A stretch of DNA of 64,000 nt, taken from SHAN690 sp038131955 (lineage in GTDB: Bacteria > Bacteroidota > Bacteroidia > Flavobacteriales_G > Salibacteraceae). This document shows, in pieces, positions 55,154 to 63,218 of this stretch. Each line of letters begins with the position of its first letter. Within the stretch, counting starts at the first letter, position 1. The notes under the pieces were generated by a model, which did no database searches, was not told where the DNA came from, and saw only the letters and a list, made by a program, of their open reading frames with translations. The position numbers and the translations under genes are program-made. The stretch spans positions 124,001 to 188,000 of the forward strand of contig JAYPQK010000009.1 of assembly GCA_038131955.1 (NCBI GenBank), given 5' to 3'.

Positions 55154-55912
55154 ATGGCAGCAGCAAATCCTCTCTACGACTTTGTAACTCACTTAGGAGA
55201 CAACGCTTTGATTCTAGGACACCGCTTGGGCGAATGGTGCGGCCATGGTCCCGTGCTCGAGCAAGACATTGCGATGACCAACATTGCTTTGGACCTGATC
55301 GGACAGGCGCGCATGTACCTCGATTATGCAGGAAAGCTAAGCGGTGAAAATCGTTCAGAGGATGACATGGCCTACAAGCGAGATGTCATGGACTTCAAGA
55401 ACGCATTGATCACGGAGCTTCGCAACGGGGATTTCGCTGATTCGATCGCACGGCAGTTCTTTTTTGATCAGTGGAACTTCCTTTTGCTTCAGGCCATGAC
55501 TGAATCCAGTGATGAGACCTTGAAGGCGATTGCGCAGAAGTCAATAAAGGAGGTGACCTACCACAAGCGTTGGAGCTCAGAGTGGGTGATCCGCTTGGGA
55601 GACGGTACTGACGAGAGCAAGGAAAAGATCCAACGTGCGATTGAGGATGTGTGGATGTACACAGGTGAACTGTTCATGTCGCAACCGGCCGATGCTGATC
55701 TTATTGCTGCAGGTGTAATTCCAGATGTCACAGGACTAAAGGCAGCTTGGGACGAAGCGGTGAAGGCGGTGATCTCAGAGGCGACCTTGACGCTTCCGGA
55801 AGATGAGTTCATGCAGGACGGTGGTCGAAAAGGTTTCCATACCGAACATTTGGGCTACATCCTCGCTGAGATGCAGTTCTTGCCACGAGCCTATCCAGAT
55901 GCTACATGGTAG
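55154..55912 (+). CDS. paaC: 1,2-phenylacetyl-CoA epoxidase subunit PaaC
   Basis: PaaC is the non-catalytic partner of PaaA in the diiron monooxygenase that epoxidises phenylacetyl-CoA. The protein is about 252 residues with family sequence throughout (GHRLGEWCGHGPVLEQDIAM, IALDLIGQARMYLDYAG, GFHTEHLGYILAEMQFLPR). The frame could begin at TTG 55,151, but the ATG at 55,154 is the natural start. The stop overlaps the paaD start (ATGGTAG). The catalytic paaA and paaB genes are not upstream, where they would be expected. Confidence 0.93.
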   Translation: MAAANPLYDFVTHLGDNALILGHRLGEWCGHGPVLEQDIAMTNIALDLIGQARMYLDYAGKLSGENRSEDDMAYKRDVMDFKNALITELRNGDFADSIARQFFFDQWNFLLLQAMTESSDETLKAIAQKSIKEVTYHKRWSSEWVIRLGDGTDESKEKIQRAIEDVWMYTGELFMSQPADADLIAAGVIPDVTGLKAAWDEAVKAVISEATLTLPEDEFMQDGGRKGFHTEHLGYILAEMQFLPRAYPDATW

Positions 55913-56403
55913 AATCCCCCGAACATATCGCTGAGGTTTGGAAGGTGCTTTTCACGGTAGAGGATCCGGAGATACCGGTGATCTCGGTGGTAGACCTCGG
56001 AATCATTCGCGATGTGCGGGATGAAGAGGGAAAGTTTGTCGTGGACATTACCCCAACGTATAGCGGCTGCCCGGCCACCAAGGTGATCGAAGAGTCTGTG
56101 ATCGATGCTTTGAATGAGGCAGGAATAGAGCCTTTTGAAGTGCGGACGGTATTGAGTCCCCCATGGTCCACGGCGATGCTGTCGGAAGAGGGACGGCGAA
56201 AGTTGAAGGAATACGGCATTGCTCCTCCCGCTGACGAGTCCACCGATAAGATGGCGTTGATGGGCGAGGAGCGACAGATCACCTGCCTGAACTGCGGTAG
56301 CAAGGATACCCAGATGGTGAGTCAATTCGGTTCCACCCCTTGCAAGGCACACTTCAAGTGCAAGGATTGCTTTGAGCCCTTTGATTACTTCAAGTGCCTA
56401 TAA
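55906..56403 (+). CDS. paaD: Phenylacetate-CoA oxygenase subunit PaaD (iron-sulfur assembly factor type)
   Basis: PaaD helps mature the iron-sulfur or diiron centre of the epoxidase. The 165-residue protein has a DUF59/MIP18-type N-terminal domain (EDPEIPVISVVDLGIIRDV, TPTYSGCPATKVIE) and a C-terminal zinc ribbon (CLNCGSKDTQM ... CKDCFEPFDYFKC). Both parts are present at normal length. It overlaps paaC by seven bases, so translation is coupled. Confidence 0.92.
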   Translation: MVESPEHIAEVWKVLFTVEDPEIPVISVVDLGIIRDVRDEEGKFVVDITPTYSGCPATKVIEESVIDALNEAGIEPFEVRTVLSPPWSTAMLSEEGRRKLKEYGIAPPADESTDKMALMGEERQITCLNCGSKDTQMVSQFGSTPCKAHFKCKDCFEPFDYFKCL

Positions 56404-56443
56404 TTCGACCCTGAATTTCTCGGTCTGAACCCCACAAACTTTG

Positions 56444-56451
56444 TAGCTTTC
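56444..56451 (+). promoter_or_regulatory. Possible -7 element of paaG
   Basis: TAGCTTTC resembles TAnnTTTG with one mismatch, 18 bases before the paaG ATG. The -33 part is unclear, so paaG may have its own promoter or may be read from paaC. Confidence 0.35.
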
Positions 56452-56469
56452 GGCCTCAAACGAAACGCT

Positions 56470-57249
56470 ATGTCTGATACGATCAAACTCGAGATCATTG
56501 GTTCGGTAGGGAAGATTACCCTGAACCGGCCGCAAGTATTCAACAGCTTCAACCAAGAGATGTCAAAGGCTTGTCAGGAAGCACTCGATGCGTGTGCAGC
56601 CAACGATGAGGTCCGCGCCATCTACTTGACGGGCGAAGGCAAAGGCTTTTGTGCAGGGCAAGACCTGAGTGAGGCGATCGATCCCGACGGTCCGGACATC
56701 AAGCGAATCGTGGATGAGCACTATAACCCGCTGATCAAGCGTCTAAGAAATATTGAGAAGCCGATCATTGCTGCGGTGAACGGCGTGGCAGCTGGTGCAG
56801 GTGCGAATGTGGCCTTGGCGTGCGATATCGTGGTTGCCAGAAAGAGCTCGGTATTCGTTCAGGCATTCAGCAGCATCAGTTTGATCCCGGATTCAGGTGG
56901 AACGTTTATGCTGCCCCGCCTGATCGGATGGCAAAAGGCGAGCGCCTTGATGATGTTGGCCGATAAGATCGACGGTCCCGAAGCCGAGCGATTGGGCATG
57001 ATCTACAAGTGGTTTGAAGACGAAGAGTTTGAGGCAGCATCTTGGAAGTTGGCCGAGAAGTTGGGGTCACTCCCGACGAAAGGATTGGGATTGACGAAGC
57101 GTTTGCTTAACCAGTCAGTGACGAATGATCTGAATGCTCAGTTGGAAGCGGAAGGCGAGACCCAAGTGATCGCGGCTGCTACGGAGGATTTTCAGGAAGG
57201 GGTGCGGGCATTTCTTGAAAAGCGGAAGCCGGTTTTTAAGGGGAAGTGA
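56470..57249 (+). CDS. paaG: Enoyl-CoA hydratase/isomerase, probably 1,2-epoxyphenylacetyl-CoA isomerase
   Basis: A crotonase-fold enzyme of 259 residues. In the phenylacetate pathway PaaG rearranges the epoxide to the seven-membered oxepin-CoA. Visible features are the CoA-binding/oxyanion segments GKGFCAGQDLSEAIDPDGPD and AAVNGVAAGAGANVALACD, and SLIPDSGGTFMLPRL, with the Asp position typical of PaaG and isomerases in place of the hydratase Glu. PaaG rather than PaaF is my choice from the DSGG motif and the neighbours; it is not proven. Confidence 0.88.
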   Translation: MSDTIKLEIIGSVGKITLNRPQVFNSFNQEMSKACQEALDACAANDEVRAIYLTGEGKGFCAGQDLSEAIDPDGPDIKRIVDEHYNPLIKRLRNIEKPIIAAVNGVAAGAGANVALACDIVVARKSSVFVQAFSSISLIPDSGGTFMLPRLIGWQKASALMMLADKIDGPEAERLGMIYKWFEDEEFEAASWKLAEKLGSLPTKGLGLTKRLLNQSVTNDLNAQLEAEGETQVIAAATEDFQEGVRAFLEKRKPVFKGK

Positions 57250-57261
57250 GGCCCTTGTTGG

Positions 57262-57289
57262 TTAGTGCAGGAAGATTAGTGCGAGAAGA
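57262..57289 (+). repeat. Two 14-base units, left flank of the four-helix-bundle insert
   Basis: TTAGTGCAGGAAGA and TTAGTGCGAGAAGA follow one another. Their reverse complements recur on the right flank at 57,819 to 57,901, so the 121-codon gene lies between inverted repeat clusters. Confidence 0.7.
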
Positions 57290-57389
57290 ATCGTGGGGTG
57301 ATTTTTTGCCAGATCTGGTTATTTGGGCTTTAGAATTTGCAATGGTTCCAGTGAGAGGGTGTCATAGCTTCGAGTAAAACTGAAGACTT

Positions 57390-57755
57390 ATGCAGACGCT
57401 TGAGGGATTAGAGGTGTATAACCTTGCACGTAGATTTCGTAAGGAGATCTCGATCATGAGTAGAAGCTTTCCAGCAGAAGAGAAGTATCTGTTGAAGCAG
57501 CAAATTATTCGATCTTCCAGATCGGTAACCGCGCAGATCGCTGAGGGTCACGGAAGATTCCATGACAAAGAGAATATCCAGTATTGTAGAATTGCCAGAG
57601 GGTCGTTACTTGAGACTCAGGACCATATTAACGTAGCCTTCGATGAGGGATACATTGAAGAGAAAGAAGCCGCTCGATTAAAGGCGTATCAACTAGATGT
57701 GCTTAAGATGCTGAATGGGTACATACGATACCTCAAGAAGAAGACAGGAACTTAA
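57390..57755 (+). CDS. Four-helix-bundle protein (S23/23S rRNA intervening-sequence family)
   Basis: A 121-residue helical protein with the family pattern: EVYNLARRFRKEISIMSRSF, LKQQIIRSSRSVTAQIAEGH, the GRF turn, and ARGSLLETQDHINVAFDEGY. S23 proteins form pentamers with a basic face and are often coded by mobile-like inserts; the same fold is found in the Avd partner of diversity-generating retroelements, but there is no reverse transcriptase here. It sits inside the paa cluster in a 0.65 kb segment bounded by inverted 14-base units, and is not itself a degradation gene. Confidence 0.9.
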   Translation: MQTLEGLEVYNLARRFRKEISIMSRSFPAEEKYLLKQQIIRSSRSVTAQIAEGHGRFHDKENIQYCRIARGSLLETQDHINVAFDEGYIEEKEAARLKAYQLDVLKMLNGYIRYLKKKTGT

Positions 57756-57818
57756 TTAGACCAAGCTAAATCTTCACTCCGTTGCGTCTTCTAATGAAAG
57801 GATAGATTGTCAAACTAA

Positions 57819-57901
57819 TCTTCGTGCACTAATCTTCATGCACTATTACCTTCGCTGTGTCAGAAAGGACTAATCTTTTTGAACTAATCTTCTTGCACTA
57901 T
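57819..57901 (-). repeat. Four 14-base units, right flank of the four-helix-bundle insert
   Basis: On the plus strand: TCTTCGTGCACTAA (57,819), TCTTCATGCACTAT (57,833), TCTTTTTGAACTAA (57,874) and TCTTCTTGCACTAT (57,888). These are reverse complements of the left-flank unit with one to four changes. The last one overlaps the start codon of the next gene. Confidence 0.7.
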
Positions 57902-59057
57902 GATGGAAATAGGAGTAATGGGCGCTGGTACCATGGGCACGGGCATCGCACAAGTGGCGGCACAGAACGGGCATGTGGTTCATTTGTTTGATACCAACGA
58001 TGCTGCGTTAGAGCGTGTGATGACGAGCTTGCAAAAGGTGATGGCGCGTCTTGTTGAGAAAGGAAAGATCGACCAAGCGGAGGCAGACGCGATCCTTGGT
58101 CGGATCAAGCTGACGCATGATTATCACTCATTTCAAGAATGTGGATTGGTGATCGAGGCCATCGTTGAGCGGCTCGATGTCAAGAAGGAGGTGTTTGAGA
58201 CCTTGGAGGAGGTAACACCTGCGGATTGCATTCTCGCTTCCAATACCAGCTCGCTTTCCATTGCGTCGATCGCCGCTTCGTGCCAAAAGCCAGGGCGAGT
58301 GATCGGGATCCATTTCTTTAATCCGGCACCTTTGATGCCCTTGGTCGAGATTATTCCTGCCGTGCAGACCTCAGCCGATACATTAAAGAGTGCGCGTGCT
58401 CTGATCGATGGTTGGAAGAAGGTGACCGTGGTGGCCAAAGACACTCCAGGATTTATTGTGAATCGAGTGGCTCGTCCTTTTTATGGTGAAGCGATCCGGA
58501 TCTACGAAGAGGGAATTGCCGATATGGCTACGATCGACTGGGCGATGAAAGAAATCGGTGGCTTCCGTATGGGGCCGTTCGAACTGATGGATTACATCGG
58601 AAACGATATTAACTATACCGTAACGGAGACCGTTTGGACAGCATTCTATTACGACCCTCGCTACAAGCCTTCCTTTACCCAGAAGCGCATGATGGAAGCG
58701 GGTTACCTTGGCCGAAAGACCAGTCGTGGTTACTATGATTATCGGGATGGGGCCTCCATGCCTGAACCCGATAAGAATGAAAAGGTCGGAGAAGCCATTG
58801 TGTGGCGGGTGCTGATCATGTTGATCAACGAGGCTGCGGATGCGTTGCATTTAGGAATCGCGACCGAAGAAGATATTGATCTTGCGATGACCAAAGGAGT
58901 GAACTATCCCAAGGGTCTGTTGAAGTGGGCCGATGAAAAGGGGATCCCAGAAGTGTTGGAAGGCTTGGATAAGCTCTACTACGCTTACCACGAAGAACGT
59001 TACCGTGCTAGTGTGTTGCTAAGACAGAAAGCAGCCTTCAAGAAGACGTTTTACTAG
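57900..59057 (+). CDS. paaH: 3-hydroxyacyl-CoA dehydrogenase (PaaH-like)
   Basis: This NAD-dependent enzyme oxidises a 3-hydroxyacyl-CoA; in the phenylacetate route it would act on 3-hydroxyadipyl-CoA. The 385-residue protein has the Rossmann motif GVMGAGTMGTGIAQVAA at the very start, the catalytic region SNTSSLSIASIA, GIHFFNPAPLMPLVEII with the active His, and the C-terminal helical domain (GPFELMDYIGND, DLAMTKGVNYPKGLLKW). The length fits the single-domain form with a second C-terminal repeat. Either of two consecutive ATG codons may start it; the upstream repeat overlaps both. Confidence 0.88.
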   Translation: MMEIGVMGAGTMGTGIAQVAAQNGHVVHLFDTNDAALERVMTSLQKVMARLVEKGKIDQAEADAILGRIKLTHDYHSFQECGLVIEAIVERLDVKKEVFETLEEVTPADCILASNTSSLSIASIAASCQKPGRVIGIHFFNPAPLMPLVEIIPAVQTSADTLKSARALIDGWKKVTVVAKDTPGFIVNRVARPFYGEAIRIYEEGIADMATIDWAMKEIGGFRMGPFELMDYIGNDINYTVTETVWTAFYYDPRYKPSFTQKRMMEAGYLGRKTSRGYYDYRDGASMPEPDKNEKVGEAIVWRVLIMLINEAADALHLGIATEEDIDLAMTKGVNYPKGLLKWADEKGIPEVLEGLDKLYYAYHEERYRASVLLRQKAAFKKTFY

Positions 59058-59059
59058 GT

Positions 59060-60499
59060 TTAGTCCTCGATTACCGCTTCGATCAGGCGCTCCACTTTCT
59101 TCATGATCTCTGCTCGGCGTGACTCGTCGTAGTCGCTCAGCATGATGCAAAACGCGACGTTCTCGTCGTACTTGTTCTTGACGTACCCAGCGTAGTTGCG
59201 CACGCCGCTCATGGTGCCACTTTTCGCTCTCAGATTGCCTTTGGCTTTTCCGGATTGGAAGTACCACTTCACCGTACCGCTTTCTCCACCGATCGGTAGG
59301 CTGTTGTAGAAGGCCGGGTAGACGTCATCCCGATAGATCGCACCGAGTAGTTCGACCATCGTTTGAGGCGTCATTCTATTCATGGGAGAAATTCCACTAC
59401 CGTCCAGCATCCTCACCCCAGAGGTGTTGACCTTCCATTGCTTCAGCTGCGCCATGGCCGCATAGACTCCCCCCTCCACTGACTTCTGATGCGTGTGGGT
59501 GTCATTCAGAATGTTGAGCGCTTCCGCATATAGGTTCACGCTTTGGTGATTGGTCACCTTAGCGATGGTTTCTAATGGCGCAGAGTAGATGTCTAGCAAG
59601 GTCTTGGTCTCTACATCCAGATCGGAATGACTGATGTAGATCTCGGGTTCGCCGAGCTTGAGTTCGCGGACTAGATCTTGTCCGAAGGTCAGTACGGGGT
59701 CTGGATTGGAGATCTTCACCACAAAATCCTGCTTGTGAGCGGGGATGGTTCCTTTGCCATAGATCATGTCGCTTTTCGGAGCACTGAAGAACCAAGCGTC
59801 ATCCTTATCTCCTTCCGCGGCTTGAATATCGATCTCTAATGAAAACGGGCGGTATTCAGGCCAAGGTTGAGCCAAGACCACGTCAGTTCCCACTTGGCCG
59901 CTGCGCAAATGCACCTCGATCATGTTGTCATTCCACATCAACCCCGTGGGCGTTGCTCCGAAGTAGTTGCCCATGTCTTCCCACGACCAAGCATCCGGCG
60001 TGGTGTGTTCATCGTATATGCTCAGGTCTAGAACCAGTCGTCCTTCAATTTTCTTGATTCCGGCTTCTTCGAGGGCAGCCTTGATCTTTTGAAAATGTTC
60101 ATCTCCAGAAAAGTACCTTGAGTTGAGTGTCGGATCTCCGTGCGCGATGATGTAGAGGTCGCCTTGTAGTGTGCCTGCCGTGATGCTCCCGCTGTGGGCG
60201 AGGGTGGTGTGAAACTGATACGACGGGCCATGCTGCTTCAGTGCCGTAGCCGTAGTGACCACTTTCTGAATGGAGGCAGGAATCAGCGCACGATAATTGT
60301 GGTGTTCTACTATCACTCGACCGTTGTCCAAGTTGGTTGCAACGAATCCTACTTGGCCGTGCTTGAGTCCCGGGTCTTGGATAAGCCGTTGCAGTTCGAT
60401 CTCCACCGAATTCAAGGCTCGATCCTGCGCGGGCAACCGGAAGGTTGTTCCAACGACAAGTAGAATGAAGAGTGTCAGAAGACGGGTTGAATTTTGCAT
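59060..60499 (-). CDS. dacB: D-alanyl-D-alanine carboxypeptidase/endopeptidase (PBP4 family)
   Basis: A periplasmic penicillin-binding protein that trims or cleaves peptidoglycan peptides. Catalytic motifs are SxxK in ALIPASIQKVVTT, SxN in NHQSVNLYAEALN, and KSGT in LRAKSGTMSGVRNYAGYV. The frame runs from 60,529, but the signal peptide reads best from MQNSTRLLTLFILLVVGTTF at 60,499, giving 479 residues. It converges with the dehydrogenase gene, stops 2 bases apart, and is divergent from the following PKD gene, with which its long form overlaps. Confidence 0.9.
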   Translation of the reverse strand: MQNSTRLLTLFILLVVGTTFRLPAQDRALNSVEIELQRLIQDPGLKHGQVGFVATNLDNGRVIVEHHNYRALIPASIQKVVTTATALKQHGPSYQFHTTLAHSGSITAGTLQGDLYIIAHGDPTLNSRYFSGDEHFQKIKAALEEAGIKKIEGRLVLDLSIYDEHTTPDAWSWEDMGNYFGATPTGLMWNDNMIEVHLRSGQVGTDVVLAQPWPEYRPFSLEIDIQAAEGDKDDAWFFSAPKSDMIYGKGTIPAHKQDFVVKISNPDPVLTFGQDLVRELKLGEPEIYISHSDLDVETKTLLDIYSAPLETIAKVTNHQSVNLYAEALNILNDTHTHQKSVEGGVYAAMAQLKQWKVNTSGVRMLDGSGISPMNRMTPQTMVELLGAIYRDDVYPAFYNSLPIGGESGTVKWYFQSGKAKGNLRAKSGTMSGVRNYAGYVKNKYDENVAFCIMLSDYDESRRAEIMKKVERLIEAVIED

Positions 60500-60547
60500 G
60501 GATCTCAAGTTTTGTTCAAGCAAGCTCAAGTATACGGAAACAATCTC

Positions 60548-62722
60548 ATGATCAACCTGTTGAAGGTCTGGATGCTACGCTTTATATCCATCATAGTGCT
60601 ATTCTTGATGTCCTCGATAGGTTGGGGGCAGTGTCCGGGTGATGGACTCACGGGTGGATCCTTCTCGGGTTGGACAAGGAAGATCGGACAGCGGAATTGG
60701 GGGCCAACGATAGATGCGGTCGACACCCCGTTTTCGTATCCGAATACCGGAGGCACTCGCTTTGTGTATTTGGCAGATACAAATGCTCGGGACCCGTATA
60801 CAGACAATCTTCTCAGGGTTGTTCCTCCGGGAATGTCCTATTCGATACGAGTCGGTGATCTCGATGACGGAGCGAAGGCTGAACGCATGTTCAAGTCATT
60901 TGTCGTGTCGGACGAAACCGCCTTGTTCACCTTTCACTTTGCTGCGGTTTCTGAGCGTCCAACCCATCCGGAGGACCGTCAACCGATCTTCGGTGCACGT
61001 ATTCGAGATCAGAATGATAGCACGATCTTTTGTACTGACATTTGTTACATGCCTGGATTTACGTCGTTTCCTACGAAGACGTTTGAATACGATAACGGCA
61101 CACAATATCCCACAGAGATCCGCTGGGCAGATTGGCAAAAGATATCGTTGGATCTGCGGCCTTACATTGGTCAGATCGTGACCATAGAGGTAGTGAATGG
61201 GGATTGCGGATTGGGACAGCATTTTAGTTATGGCTACTTCGCCATCGAGTGTAATCCAGCGCGATTCTCCTACCAATGGTGCATGAAAGACGACCCACTG
61301 GTTCTAATCGCTCCTCCAGGATTCGAAGAGTATATCTGGAACAATGGTGACCTTGACGATACCGCGTCTTATTATTCCATGAATGAAGGTGACTCGATCG
61401 TCTGCCAACTCATCAGCAACTTTGGTTGCGAGAGCGAGTTGGCTACGGAGTTGAAAGGCTCGGACGTCACAGCACAGTTCGGGATGCAATTCGATACTTC
61501 GTTGATCGCGGCAGTGTTCAATAACACTTCGTTTGCTTATCAATCCAATCTCGATTCCATCTGGTGGGATTTTGGTGATGGCAACGGCAGTTCGCAGTTC
61601 AACCCCATACATCAATATGACACCTTCGGGATCTTCGACATCACTTTGTATGCATTCAATGATAGCGGCTGTGTTGATTCCTTTTCTCGCTCATTCACGT
61701 ATTATCCGCCGAGCTATCCTTCCTTTTATTTGGAGGATACATGTGGGCTGACGGCACAGTTCATCGACACCAGCAAGCCGCCCGTGGTGGGAGAGATCAC
61801 CGGTTATCGCTGGTCTTTTGGTGACGGCGGTACATCCACGTTGCCCTCACCTTCACACACCTACGCGAAAGGAGGGAAGTACAAGGTGCGCTTGATCACC
61901 ATCAGCAACGACGTCAAGTTGGACACGTTCGAAGACATCATCCGTGTATTTCCTTTCCCTCGGCCTGACTTTTTTGACGAGCCGGCTTGTGTCGATAATC
62001 CGACCTTGTTTCAAGATCTGTCGGAGATCGATTTGGGCGAGATCGTATCCTGGAGTTGGCGTTTTAATGAAGGGCTTCTAGGCTATTCGACCACGGAGTG
62101 GGTTATGTTTCCCGAACCCGGAATCTTGCCAGTGCGGTTGACCGTGGTGAGTGATGCCAATTGTGCCGCTACTATAGAGAAGGACGTGGAGGTCTATCCT
62201 GAAACTGTGCGTGCGGCGTTTGATTTTGAGCCCGAGCGCATTGAGGTCTTGGAACCCTATGCCCAATACTGGGATCGATCGGTGAACCCCGTTCAATGGC
62301 GATGGTTTGCTGATGGAGAATCGTTCAGTACGAAGCAGAATCCTTATGTCGTATACCCTCGAGATACCGCCACAATGGAGGTTAGGTTGCAAGTGCTCAA
62401 CCGGTTCGGGTGTGAGGACGATACGGTCAGAAAGGTCGTGGTTGAACCGATCTATGCGCTGTATATTCCAAATGCCTATTCCCCCAATGGCAACGGACTT
62501 AACGATGGGTTCGCGATCCGCGGTGAAGGAATCCAAGAGGTGTTGATGATCGTACGCGATCGTTGGGGTCAGGAAGTTTGTCGCATTGATGCGCTGAATA
62601 CTCCTGTTGATCTGTTGGAGTTCGTGGTTGAGCCGCAAACCGTCTTCAACTACGAGGTCTACGTCGTCGATAAGAACGGCCGGGAGGATTTCCGCACGGG
62701 CAGCATCATTGTGGTGCGCTAA
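60548..62722 (+). CDS. Surface protein with PKD domains and gliding-motility (T9SS type B) C-terminal domain
   Basis: An exported protein of about 724 residues. Start candidates are MINLLKVWMLRFISIIVLF (60,548) and the ATG at 60,572; the frame also opens at 60,494, inside dacB's leader. After the signal (ISIIVLFLMSSIGWG) comes a domain of about 230 residues, then PKD domains (IWWDFGDGNGSSQFNP; YRWSFGDGGTSTLPSPSHTY; a further diverged SWSWRFNEG) and the sorting domain (IPNAYSPNGNGLNDGF, IVRDRWGQEV). Likely exported by T9SS; ligand unknown. It lies within the paa region without obvious relation to it. Confidence 0.86.
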   Translation: MINLLKVWMLRFISIIVLFLMSSIGWGQCPGDGLTGGSFSGWTRKIGQRNWGPTIDAVDTPFSYPNTGGTRFVYLADTNARDPYTDNLLRVVPPGMSYSIRVGDLDDGAKAERMFKSFVVSDETALFTFHFAAVSERPTHPEDRQPIFGARIRDQNDSTIFCTDICYMPGFTSFPTKTFEYDNGTQYPTEIRWADWQKISLDLRPYIGQIVTIEVVNGDCGLGQHFSYGYFAIECNPARFSYQWCMKDDPLVLIAPPGFEEYIWNNGDLDDTASYYSMNEGDSIVCQLISNFGCESELATELKGSDVTAQFGMQFDTSLIAAVFNNTSFAYQSNLDSIWWDFGDGNGSSQFNPIHQYDTFGIFDITLYAFNDSGCVDSFSRSFTYYPPSYPSFYLEDTCGLTAQFIDTSKPPVVGEITGYRWSFGDGGTSTLPSPSHTYAKGGKYKVRLITISNDVKLDTFEDIIRVFPFPRPDFFDEPACVDNPTLFQDLSEIDLGEIVSWSWRFNEGLLGYSTTEWVMFPEPGILPVRLTVVSDANCAATIEKDVEVYPETVRAAFDFEPERIEVLEPYAQYWDRSVNPVQWRWFADGESFSTKQNPYVVYPRDTATMEVRLQVLNRFGCEDDTVRKVVVEPIYALYIPNAYSPNGNGLNDGFAIRGEGIQEVLMIVRDRWGQEVCRIDALNTPVDLLEFVVEPQTVFNYEVYVVDKNGREDFRTGSIIVVR

Positions 62723-62760
62723 CGGCCCACTTTCTCTTTCTTTGTTGGAAATCGAAGGGA

Positions 62761-63192
62761 ATGAGCGAGAAGAGCTTGGCCACACGCGTGGTCGATAGGA
62801 TGTATAACGATGATCCATTCAGCCAATGGTTGGGAATCGAACGGATAGGAGAAGGTGCAGGCAGCTGCATTTTGGAGATGACCGTTCGCAAAGAAATGCT
62901 CAATGGTTTTAGCATCGGTCACGGAGGAATCACCTACTCCTTGGCAGATAGCACTCTAGCCTTTGCCTCCAATGGTCACGGAAAACAGGCGGTTTCGATT
63001 GAGACCAGCATCTCTCATCTCAAGCCAATTAGAGAAGGAGACCGATTGCGTGCGGTCGCCTCTGAAAAAAGTATATCGAGACGGATCGGAATCTATGAAG
63101 TGGAAGTTACTAATCAGAAAGGCGAAAAGGTGGCGCTCTTTAAGGGTACCGTCTTCCGAAAAGACGAAGATTGGTTTCCCGCTGATGTTTAA
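62761..63192 (+). CDS. paaI: Hydroxyphenylacetyl-CoA thioesterase PaaI
   Basis: A hotdog-fold thioesterase of 143 residues that clears dead-end phenylacetyl-CoA derivatives and frees CoA. The active-site segment NGFSIGHGGITYSLADS and FASNGHGKQAVSIETSISHL match the PaaI family. It begins 39 bases after the PKD gene and precedes the thiolase by 26 bases, so paaI and the thiolase probably form a unit. Confidence 0.92.
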   Translation: MSEKSLATRVVDRMYNDDPFSQWLGIERIGEGAGSCILEMTVRKEMLNGFSIGHGGITYSLADSTLAFASNGHGKQAVSIETSISHLKPIREGDRLRAVASEKSISRRIGIYEVEVTNQKGEKVALFKGTVFRKDEDWFPADV

Positions 63193-63201
63193 TCACCTTT
63201 G
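63171..63201 (+). promoter_or_regulatory. Promoter of Bacteroidota type before the thiolase
   Basis: A TTG at about 63,171 to 63,173 is followed after 20 bases by CACCTTTG at 63,194 to 63,201, close to TAnnTTTG. The thiolase ATG lies 18 bases downstream. It overlaps the end of paaI. Confidence 0.5.
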
Positions 63202-63218
63202 CACCCAAATTCAAAGCC

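Noticed and set aside
57390..57755. Four-helix-bundle gene as the Avd part of a diversity-generating retroelement
   Set aside because: No reverse transcriptase, template or variable repeat is present nearby; the gene fits the S23 family alone.
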